Source of the DNA: Bacteroidales bacterium
GTDB taxonomy: Bacteria; Bacteroidota; Bacteroidia; Bacteroidales; JAADJA01
NCBI GenBank assembly: GCA_021106665.1
Contig: JAIOTR010000485.1
Location: 1 to 5,477 of the forward strand
DNA length: 5,477 bases
Direction of reading: 5' to 3'
The translations under genes were made by a program, and so were the position numbers. Numbering within the stretch: position 1 is the first letter of the stretch; every line of letters begins with the position of its first letter. Below are positions 1-5,477 of this stretch, one piece after another. The notes beneath the pieces were generated by a model. It worked only from the letters and a program-made list of their open reading frames with translations, did not search any database and was not told the DNA's origin.

Positions 1-370
1 CTTCAGTTTTTATTAAAGCAATTAACTCTTTTAATTTTTTCTTCAATATAAAATGGTAATCGGTACCATAAGCATATTTGGAAATTTTATAATTGTCTTC
101 TTCAGGAATATTTTTTTTTGGATAATAATTGTACAGGACGGAGATTACTGATTTTGCGTTTTCGAGAAGTTTCCTGGGATCAGCTCGTTTTTCGAAATGG
201 TTTTCCATGTATTTCATTTCTGCATGGTAACCGCTATCAAGCCATTTTTTCAATCGCTCAGTGTCTTCAGCAAGGTGTTTCGCTTCTGAAATCCCACAAG
301 CATAAAATCCTAAATCTGAGGCTTTATTTTTTATTTTGGAGGTAAGATGATTTTTTGAGAATTCAGACAT
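1..370 (-). CDS. queG: Epoxyqueuosine reductase QueG, N-terminal part (3' end outside window)
   Basis: QueG is a cytoplasmic, cobalamin-dependent iron-sulfur enzyme that reduces epoxyqueuosine to queuosine at the wobble position of tRNAs with GUN anticodons, the last step of queuosine synthesis. The 123 codons present cover the N-terminal DUF1730-type domain. Recognisable family stretches are GYHAEMKYMENHFEKRADPR (residues 47-66), AKSVISVLYNYYP (72-84) and KISKYAYGTDYH (95-106). The catalytic aspartate region and the two 4Fe-4S cysteine clusters would lie past the left edge and cannot be checked. The ATG at 370 is the natural start: it lies 12 bases after the ruvB stop and gives the usual short lead-in before the first conserved block. 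No Shine-Dalgarno sequence precedes it. Co-transcription with ruvB is inferred from spacing and strand. An A9 run in the coding strand (around 111-119) stays in frame. Confidence 0.93.
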   Translation of the reverse strand, partial: MSEFSKNHLTSKIKNKASDLGFYACGISEAKHLAEDTERLKKWLDSGYHAEMKYMENHFEKRADPRKLLENAKSVISVLYNYYPKKNIPEEDNYKISKYAYGTDYHFILKKKLKELIALIKTE

Positions 371-382
371 TTCAATCAAAAA

Positions 383-1405
383 TCAAAATAGTTTCTCCTG
401 TTCTTTGGTTTTAAATTTGCCTTGATGTTTGTAAGCAAGTTCGGTAGCTTCTCTACCACGGGGTGTGCGCATCAGGTAACCCTCCTGAATCAGAAACGGT
501 TCATACACCTCTTCAATGGTTCCGGCATCCTCGCCAACGGCTGTAGAAATTGTTGTTATGCCCACCGGACCACCTTTGAATTTTTCAATAATGGTCTGGA
601 GTATCTTATTATCCATTTCATCAAGACCGTTTTTGTCAACATTAAGCTCCGAAAGGCTGTACATTGAAATATCCAAATCTATTTTACCGTCCCCTTTTAT
701 CTGGGCAAAATCTCTTATCCTACGCAAGAGCAAGTTGGCAATTCGTGGTGTGCCCCGGCTTCTTCTCGCTATTTCACCGGCAGCATCATCACTAATTTGG
801 ACCTTGAGTATACCGGCAGACCGGTTAACGATATGTTTAAGGGTAGCTGAATCGTAGTATGACAAACGTGAGTTTATTCCAAAACGGGATCGTAAAGGCG
901 CTGTTAAAAGGCCTGAACGTGTTGTTGCCCCTATCAAAGTAAAAGGGCTTAACGTAATCTGAACACTTCGTGCGTTAGGCCCTGTTTCTATCATAATATC
1001 AATTTTATAGTCTTCCATTGCACTATAAAGATATTCCTCCACCACAGGACTTAAACGATGAATTTCATCGATAAATAAAACATCATTTTCTTCCAGGTTG
1101 GTCAGTAAGCCGGCAAGGTCGCCCGGTTTGTCCAATACAGGCCCGGATGAAACTTTAATTCCAACACCCAACTCATTAGCTATAATATAAGAAAGTGTGG
1201 TTTTACCCAGTCCTGGCGGGCCATGCAAGAGAACATGGTCAAGCGATTCACCCCTTTGTTTGGCTGCCTCAACAAATACTTTCAGGTTATTCACTACACT
1301 TTTTTGACCTGCAAAATCTTCAAAATTTATAGGTCTTAAAACCTTTTCAATCTCAAGTTCGGTTTTGGTGAGTGTTTTCCCGCTTGCATCCAGATTTTCG
1401 TTCAT
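383..1405 (-). CDS. ruvB: Holliday junction branch migration ATPase RuvB
   Basis: RuvB is the hexameric AAA+ motor that, loaded by RuvA, drives branch migration of Holliday junctions before RuvC cleavage in recombinational repair. The 340-residue length is normal for the family. Visible landmarks are Walker A GPPGLGKTT (residues 62-70), Walker B with DEIH (113-116), sensor 1 GATTRSG (159-165), the arginine-finger segment LRSRFG (171-176), the sensor 2 stretch RGTPRIAN (217-224), and the C-terminal winged-helix DNA-binding domain from about 278, including VGEDAGTIEEVYEPFL (290-305) and TPRGREAT (314-321). No key residue is missing. The first 20 residues are variable, as is common. The start at 1405 leaves a short leader below a promoter-like octamer at 1429-1436. 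queG follows after 12 bases on the same strand. ruvA and ruvC are not in the window, so ruvB is not in a ruvABC operon here. Confidence 0.98.
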   Translation of the reverse strand: MNENLDASGKTLTKTELEIEKVLRPINFEDFAGQKSVVNNLKVFVEAAKQRGESLDHVLLHGPPGLGKTTLSYIIANELGVGIKVSSGPVLDKPGDLAGLLTNLEENDVLFIDEIHRLSPVVEEYLYSAMEDYKIDIMIETGPNARSVQITLSPFTLIGATTRSGLLTAPLRSRFGINSRLSYYDSATLKHIVNRSAGILKVQISDDAAGEIARRSRGTPRIANLLLRRIRDFAQIKGDGKIDLDISMYSLSELNVDKNGLDEMDNKILQTIIEKFKGGPVGITTISTAVGEDAGTIEEVYEPFLIQEGYLMRTPRGREATELAYKHQGKFKTKEQEKLF

Positions 1406-1428
1406 TAATACGATTTAATATGAAAAAA

Positions 1429-1436
1429 CAAAAGTA
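1429..1436 (-). promoter_or_regulatory. Candidate -7 promoter element for ruvB-queG
   Basis: Read on the minus strand this is TACTTTTG, an exact fit to the Bacteroidota -7 consensus TAnnTTTG. It would start transcription near 1420-1424, leaving a leader of roughly 15-20 bases before the ruvB ATG at 1405. No clear TTTG-type -33 box sits about 19-21 bases upstream, which lowers confidence. The octamer is degenerate enough to occur by chance in AT-rich DNA, but its location in the divergent gap is right. Confidence 0.4.
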
Positions 1437-1486
1437 AGCAATAAAATTTTTTGTATTTTAGCTGTTGGATTTAAATAATCAAAACC

Positions 1487-2335
1487 ATGAAGCAAATAAT
1501 CGTTGCCATCGATTTTTCAAGATGTTCATTACACGCTCTTGAATATGCTATTGTCCTCGCTAACAGGATCAAGTCTAATATTCTTTTGGTTTGGGTAGAT
1601 AATACCCGAAGTGACGAATCAGTTTATCCTGATGTAATGACGGGAAGCAGGAAAGAAATTTCGGATAGCTTTGAGGAGATTATTGCCAAATACCATGATC
1701 AGCTGAAGCCGGGTGAGATAACCTACAAAATAAGGAAAGGTAAAGTTCACATTGAAGTAGCCAATCAGGCAAAATACAGCGATGCCATGTTGGTCATAGC
1801 CGGCACACATGGTGTTTCCGGATTTGAAGAATTCTGGATCGGCAGCAATGCGTATCGTATTGTAACATATGCTCCCTGTCCGGTTGTTACTGTCAGGACT
1901 GATTATGATTTCCGAAAGGACATTAAAAAAATTGTGGTGCCAATTGATAGTTCTTTAGAGACCAGGCAAAAATTACCATTCTCCACCAAAATAGCCGCCT
2001 ATTTTAATTCCGAAATCCACATCGTATCATTATATTCAACTACCATAAAAGCTGTACGGCAAAAAGTTGACAATTATACTTTGCAGGTTAAAAAATACTT
2101 GCAGGAAGAAAACGTTAATTTCATAGTTGAGGCTGTTGATGCTGAAAACGTAACAAATTCAATCATCAATTATGCAAAGGAGATTGATGCAGACATTATT
2201 GCAATTATGACAGAACAGGAATTAACAACAGCTAATTTGTTCCTGGGCGCTTATGCACAGCAGATGGTCAATCATTCACCTATTCCTGTTTTAAATATTC
2301 ATGCAAAAGAATATATCAGGATACAATCGAGGTAG
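1487..2335 (+). CDS. Tandem-domain universal stress protein (UspA family)
   Basis: This is a cytoplasmic protein of two Usp folds in tandem; the family is linked to stress survival and often binds ATP or other adenine nucleotides. Domain 1 spans about residues 1-137. It opens with a beta strand ending in Asp9 (IVAIDFS) and carries an intact nucleotide-binding signature Gly-x2-Gly-x9-Gly-Ser at Gly106, Gly109, Gly119 and Ser120, followed by a CPVVTV strand (131-136). Domain 2 spans about 147-272. It repeats the opening strand (VVPIDSS, Asp154) and ends with SPIPVLNI (264-271), but its glycine loop is degraded: the first two glycines are absent and only Gly254 remains, with Ala at the Ser/Thr position. 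Domain 2 therefore probably does not bind nucleotide in the usual way. The 282-residue length is typical of two-domain members. The SPOR gene follows after 13 bases, suggesting co-transcription. No specific ligand or regulator can be assigned. Confidence 0.93.
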   Translation: MKQIIVAIDFSRCSLHALEYAIVLANRIKSNILLVWVDNTRSDESVYPDVMTGSRKEISDSFEEIIAKYHDQLKPGEITYKIRKGKVHIEVANQAKYSDAMLVIAGTHGVSGFEEFWIGSNAYRIVTYAPCPVVTVRTDYDFRKDIKKIVVPIDSSLETRQKLPFSTKIAAYFNSEIHIVSLYSTTIKAVRQKVDNYTLQVKKYLQEENVNFIVEAVDAENVTNSIINYAKEIDADIIAIMTEQELTTANLFLGAYAQQMVNHSPIPVLNIHAKEYIRIQSR

Positions 2336-2348
2336 AAATAGTTTAAAT

Positions 2349-2756
2349 ATGGTAAAATTCCTTTTTTTCGTTTTTTTGATAGGACCTGTTTATTGTTTAT
2401 ATTCTCAAAATAGTGAAGGAAACATAAAAATAATCCAGGATTCAAGGATAGACACACTTCTTAGTAAGCACCTTGAACTAAATAAAGAATATATCCAAAT
2501 TGAGGGTTGGCGGATCAATATATTTTTTGAAGCCGGTAATTATTCCAAACGGTTGGCTGTTGAAGCTAAATCACAATTTGTCAACAGATACTCCGATGTT
2601 TCATGTTATTTGATTTTTCAAGAACCTTATTATAAAGTCAGAATTGGGGATTATCGAACAAAAATGGAAGCTGAAAAATTCCTCAAAAAAATCGAAAGAC
2701 AATATCCGAATGCTTTTGTAATAAAAGATAATATCAATTTCCCGAAACTTAACTGA
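2349..2756 (+). CDS. Small secreted SPOR-domain protein
   Basis: This is a 135-residue protein with an N-terminal signal peptide and one SPOR domain. Residues 1-19 begin MVKFLFFVFLIG and are strongly hydrophobic, with likely cleavage after Ser19. The Cys16 context (PVYC) is not a lipobox, so export to the periplasm rather than lipidation is expected. The SPOR fold covers about residues 53-128, with GWRINIFFEAGN (53-64), QEPYYKVRIGDYRT (91-104) and a closing FVIKDNINFP (123-132). SPOR domains bind denuded glycan strands of peptidoglycan, so a cell-wall role is inferred; no enzyme domain is attached. The ATG at 2349 was chosen because it starts the signal peptide directly. An in-frame ATG at 2301 would overlap the usp gene by 35 bases and put 16 polar residues before the signal. 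The exact function is unknown. Genes of this small type recur in Bacteroidota genomes. Confidence 0.88.
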   Translation: MVKFLFFVFLIGPVYCLYSQNSEGNIKIIQDSRIDTLLSKHLELNKEYIQIEGWRINIFFEAGNYSKRLAVEAKSQFVNRYSDVSCYLIFQEPYYKVRIGDYRTKMEAEKFLKKIERQYPNAFVIKDNINFPKLN

Positions 2757-2903
2757 GGAAATTCGATCCTGTTTCTTCTTTAAATATTTGTATGGGTTTA
2801 CTTTTTTTTGCTGCTGAACATAGTTAAATCATTGTTATGTTTTGCTGTTATAAATGTTGGAGTTTTATAATCATTAATTTTGCTACTCAATAAATTTCCT
2901 GTT
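2757..2903. other. AT-rich intergenic region between the SPOR gene and sixA
   Basis: This gap is the most likely place for a promoter of the sixA-ppk1 pair. It contains T-rich runs, three loosely spaced TTTTGCT words (2806, 2840 and 2878), and a candidate -7 element at 2875-2882. No strong hairpin followed by a T tract was found: the only inverted repeat after the SPOR stop is a four-base AGGA/TCCT stem (2756-2770), too weak to call a terminator. No ORF or RNA structure is supported. Confidence 0.6.
2875..2882 (+). promoter_or_regulatory. Candidate -7 promoter element for sixA-ppk1
   Basis: TAATTTTG fits the Bacteroidota -7 consensus TAnnTTTG exactly. Transcription would start near 2887-2890, about 15 bases before the ATG at 2904. 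A TTG at 2857-2859 could serve as a -33 box but is only 15 bases away, shorter than usual. The element overlaps the alternative TTG codon at 2880, so if the promoter is real, translation must begin at 2904. Confidence 0.4.
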
Positions 2904-3422
2904 ATGAAGACCTTATATATTGTGCGTCATGCCAAATCCTCATGGGATCATCTTGGATTGGCCGATCATGAACGCCCATTGCTCCCAAAAGGGGTGAATA
3001 GAACAAAGTTGATCACTGACTATTTACTTGAGAGAAATACTAAAATTGACTTAATAATAACAAGCCATGCAGTCAGGGCATTGGAAACAGCTAAAATAAT
3101 TGCTAATGCATTGCATTATCCTGAAGATAAAATTCAAATATCAACAGATATCTATCATAGTGATTTTGATAGCTTGCTGAATCATTTGTTTGAAACGCCG
3201 GATGATATAGAGTCACTGATGATGGCAGGTCACAATCCAACCTTTACTTATTTTGCAAATTACTTTCTTAAGGATAAGTTAGATTGGCTTCCAACATCGG
3301 GTGTTGTTTGTGTTGAATTTAAAACAGACAAGTGGGAGAATGTTATGGAAGCGAAAAAAAGAGTTAAATTTGTGATCAGCCCTAAAATGGTTAAAGACCA
3401 AAAAACTAAAAACAGGAGATAA
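2904..3422 (+). CDS. sixA: SixA-type phosphohistidine phosphatase (histidine phosphatase superfamily)
   Basis: This is a cytoplasmic phosphatase of the small SixA branch, 172 residues, which removes phosphate from phosphohistidine in signalling or phosphotransfer proteins. The catalytic RHA motif is at residues 8-10 (Arg8, nucleophile His9). The supporting SHAVRALETA block (54-63) holds Arg58 and Glu61, and the second active-site histidine is His110 in AGHNP (108-112). All core residues are present. The chain is a bare catalytic core followed by a basic tail (from about 151, rich in Lys and Arg) that is not part of the fold. The ATG at 2904 gives the standard start three residues before the first strand; an in-frame TTG at 2880 would add eight residues and overlap the promoter-like octamer. 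ppk1 begins 22 bases downstream, so the two are probably co-transcribed. The true substrate is unknown. The sixA symbol rests on family resemblance rather than proven orthology. Confidence 0.9.
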   Translation: MKTLYIVRHAKSSWDHLGLADHERPLLPKGVNRTKLITDYLLERNTKIDLIITSHAVRALETAKIIANALHYPEDKIQISTDIYHSDFDSLLNHLFETPDDIESLMMAGHNPTFTYFANYFLKDKLDWLPTSGVVCVEFKTDKWENVMEAKKRVKFVISPKMVKDQKTKNRR

Positions 3423-3444
3423 GAAGACTTGCAAAATTTATTTA

Positions 3445-5477
3445 ATGGAAAAAACTACAAACAAGCTCAATTATTCAGATTATATCATAAACAGGGAAAT
3501 AAGCTGGTTGCATTTTAATGCCCGCGTTCTTCAGGAAGCCATTGATCCTGCCACACCTTTGGTTGAAAGGATAAAATTTTTAGGAATTTTTTCCAATAAC
3601 AGAGACGAATTTTTCAGGGTAAGGGTAGCCTCTCTCAATAGATTGGTTAAAATCGGAAAAAAATACTATAACGAAAAAAATGACCCTAAATCCGTTCTGA
3701 ATGAAATAAAGAATATTGTCGCTGAACAGGAAAAAATCTTTACAAAGATTTTTTTCAAAATCGTTAAAGAATTAGCCAAGCACGATGTTTATTTAATCAA
3801 TGAAAAGGATCTGGACGAAGAGCAAGGGAAATTTGTAAAACAGTTTTACCAGGATGAAATGCGACAATTCTTATTTCCAATGATGTTGCAAAATTTCCAA
3901 AAACTAACTTCCATTAAAGATGGCTCAATATATTTGGCCGTTGAACTGAAAAGTTCAAGCAGAAAATTAGATGATAATTTTGCGCTTGTTAAAGTTCCAC
4001 AAAAATCGCTGTCACGTTTTTTAATTTTACCTAAAAAAGGAAGTAACAATTATATTATACTTCTCGATGATGTGATAAGGCATTGCCTGCCTGATATTTT
4101 TGCGTTGTTTGGTTTTAATACATTTAATGCCTATACCATCAAGATAACACGGGATGCAGAATTGGATATTGACAATGATATTGCGAAGAGTTTTTTAGAA
4201 AAGATGAGTGACAGCATTAAACAGCGCAAAAAAGGTATTCCTGTCCGGTTTGTTTATGATGATGAAATCCCTGAGGTATTTTTGAACAGAATTACTAAGA
4301 GGTTGAAGATTTCAGGTGATGATAATTTAAGGAGCGGGGGCCGTTATCATAACTTTAAAGACTTCATGTCATTCCCGAATGTTGGTCTCGGCAAGCTTAG
4401 CTACCCTGCATTTCCTCCTCTAAAACATAAAGGCATCCCACCCAATACAAGTATTATTAAACTTTTAAAGAAGAAAGATATAATTCTTCATTTTCCGTAT
4501 CAATCCTTTCAATATGTTATAGATTTCTTGAGGGAGGCATCTATCGATCCATTGGTGACTGAAATAAAAATGACTTTTTACAGGGCAGCGAAATATTCCA
4601 ATGTGATCAATGCCCTTGTTAATGCTGCGCGTAATGGTAAGAAAGTAACGGTATTCCTTGAAATTCAGGCACGATTTGATGAGGAGGCCAATATATTGTT
4701 AGCCGGTAAACTTCATGAAGAAGGGGTGAAAATTGTTCCTACTATTCCCGGATATAAAGTGCATTCCAAACTAATAGGTATAAAGCGCATTGAAGATGAG
4801 AAAGATGTATTTTATGCAAATATCAGCACTGGAAATTTTAACGAGTCCACGGCAAAAGTTTATGCCGATGATAGTTTAATGACAGCCAACCAAGATATTG
4901 CATCTGAGGTTGATAAGGTTTTCCAGCTATTTGAAACCCGGTACATGCACCCTGAATTTAAATACCTGATCGTGTCTCCGTTTTATACCCGTAATTTTTT
5001 TATTGATGCTTTGGAAAATGAAATAAACAATGCAAAAAATGGGAAAGAAGCATGGGCGATAATTAAAATAAACAGCCTGGTAGATAAAAAAATGGTTAAA
5101 AAACTTTACCAGGCGAGCGAGGCAGGTGTTAAATTAGAATTGATTGTACGGGGTATTTGTGTTCTGATCCCTGGAATTAAAGGAATAAGCGAAAACATTG
5201 AAGTAATTAGTATTATTGATCGTTTCCTTGAGCACTCCAGGGTATTTGTTTTTTGCAACAATAAAAATCATCAATATTATATCGGATCAGCTGACTGGAT
5301 GCCGCGTAATCTTGACAATAGAATAGAAGTGATTACCCCTGTGCTTGATAAGGATATACAAAAGGAATTATGGGATATGTTGCAAATTCAGCTGGCAGAT
5401 AATTGCAAAGCAAGGGTAAGCGGAGAAAAGTATATCAATAGATACAGAAATACCAAATCAAAAAAGAATGTGCGGGC
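3445..5477 (+). CDS. ppk1: Polyphosphate kinase 1, nearly complete (3' end outside window)
   Basis: PPK1 reversibly transfers the gamma phosphate of ATP onto inorganic polyphosphate through a phosphohistidine intermediate, usually at the inner face of the membrane. The frame is open for 677 codons from the ATG at 3445 to the right edge; PPK1 is usually about 690 residues, so only a short C-terminal tail should be missing. The N-terminal domain opens with INREISWLHFNARVL (about residue 15) and SNNRDEFFRVRVA. The head domain follows. The catalytic C1 region starts near LHFPYQSFQYVIDFL. By alignment with the E. coli enzyme, His440 (GYKVHSKL) is the phosphorylated histidine and Arg380 and Arg410 (ARFDEEAN) are the metal and phosphate ligands. 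STGNFNESTAKVYAD follows, and His597 lies in RFLEHSRVFVF in C2. The fixed offset of five residues from the E. coli numbers at all four sites shows no frameshift. The gene lies 22 bases after sixA, with no Shine-Dalgarno sequence at a normal distance. Confidence 0.97.
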   Translation, partial: MEKTTNKLNYSDYIINREISWLHFNARVLQEAIDPATPLVERIKFLGIFSNNRDEFFRVRVASLNRLVKIGKKYYNEKNDPKSVLNEIKNIVAEQEKIFTKIFFKIVKELAKHDVYLINEKDLDEEQGKFVKQFYQDEMRQFLFPMMLQNFQKLTSIKDGSIYLAVELKSSSRKLDDNFALVKVPQKSLSRFLILPKKGSNNYIILLDDVIRHCLPDIFALFGFNTFNAYTIKITRDAELDIDNDIAKSFLEKMSDSIKQRKKGIPVRFVYDDEIPEVFLNRITKRLKISGDDNLRSGGRYHNFKDFMSFPNVGLGKLSYPAFPPLKHKGIPPNTSIIKLLKKKDIILHFPYQSFQYVIDFLREASIDPLVTEIKMTFYRAAKYSNVINALVNAARNGKKVTVFLEIQARFDEEANILLAGKLHEEGVKIVPTIPGYKVHSKLIGIKRIEDEKDVFYANISTGNFNESTAKVYADDSLMTANQDIASEVDKVFQLFETRYMHPEFKYLIVSPFYTRNFFIDALENEINNAKNGKEAWAIIKINSLVDKKMVKKLYQASEAGVKLELIVRGICVLIPGIKGISENIEVISIIDRFLEHSRVFVFCNNKNHQYYIGSADWMPRNLDNRIEVITPVLDKDIQKELWDMLQIQLADNCKARVSGEKYINRYRNTKSKKNVR

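Noticed and set aside
111..119. Nine-base homopolymer in queG as a possible frameshift or slippage site
   Set aside because: The frame and the conserved QueG motifs continue correctly on both sides, so there is no sign of a frameshift.
118..345. Plus-strand open frame of 75 codons
   Set aside because: It lies antisense to the clearly recognisable queG reading frame, and its translation shows no family features.
422..857. Two plus-strand open frames (422-667 and 516-857)
   Set aside because: Both are antisense shadows of ruvB, whose motifs are continuous through this stretch.
1619..1810. Minus-strand open frame of 63 codons
   Set aside because: It is antisense within the universal stress protein gene, with no promoter or recognisable protein features.
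2756..2780. Possible terminator after the SPOR gene (AGGA/TCCT stem then T-rich stretch)
   Set aside because: The stem has only four pairs with a seven-base loop, and the T stretch is broken; it is too weak to support a call.
2806..2885. Three TTTTGCT words spaced 34 and 38 bases apart before sixA
   Set aside because: The words are short and T-rich in AT-rich DNA and the spacing is unequal; chance is the simplest explanation.
3414..3418. AGGAG as a Shine-Dalgarno sequence for ppk1
   Set aside because: It lies about 26 bases before the ATG at 3445, far outside the usual spacing, and no closer start codon in the ppk1 frame would use it.
3846..4049. Minus-strand open frame of 67 codons
   Set aside because: It is antisense within the head domain of ppk1, which is intact in its own frame.

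Overview
The window looks like ordinary chromosomal DNA from a member of the Bacteroidota. Evidence for this is the AT-rich composition, near absence of Shine-Dalgarno sequences before starts, two intergenic octamers that fit the Bacteroidota -7 promoter element (TAnnTTTG), and protein sequences that read like Bacteroidota versions of RuvB, QueG, SPOR and PPK1. The genus cannot be named from this sequence.

Layout. Positions 1-1405 are a leftward (minus-strand) pair: ruvB, followed after 12 bases by the first 123 codons of queG, whose 3' part lies beyond the left edge. An 81-base divergent gap (1406-1486) separates this pair from rightward genes. These are a tandem-domain universal stress protein (1487-2335) and, 13 bases later, a small secreted SPOR-domain protein (2349-2756). 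A 123-base AT-rich gap with a promoter-like element follows. Then come a SixA-type histidine phosphatase (2904-3422) and, 22 bases on, a nearly complete polyphosphate kinase ppk1 (3445 to the right edge, 677 full codons, no stop reached).

How the genes fit together. The left pair combines Holliday-junction migration (RuvB) with the last step of queuosine tRNA modification (QueG). They share a transcript by spacing but have no obvious functional link. The right block has a stress and phosphate flavour: a probable nucleotide-binding Usp protein, a periplasmic peptidoglycan-binding-type SPOR protein, a phosphohistidine phosphatase, and an enzyme that makes polyphosphate through a phosphohistidine intermediate. 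The sixA-ppk1 pairing is the most biologically suggestive neighbourhood.

No mobile element, CRISPR array, tRNA or rRNA gene, or convincing terminator was seen. Nothing here looks like an undescribed system. The findings below are modest points about gene pairing, a degenerate domain, start sites and promoters.
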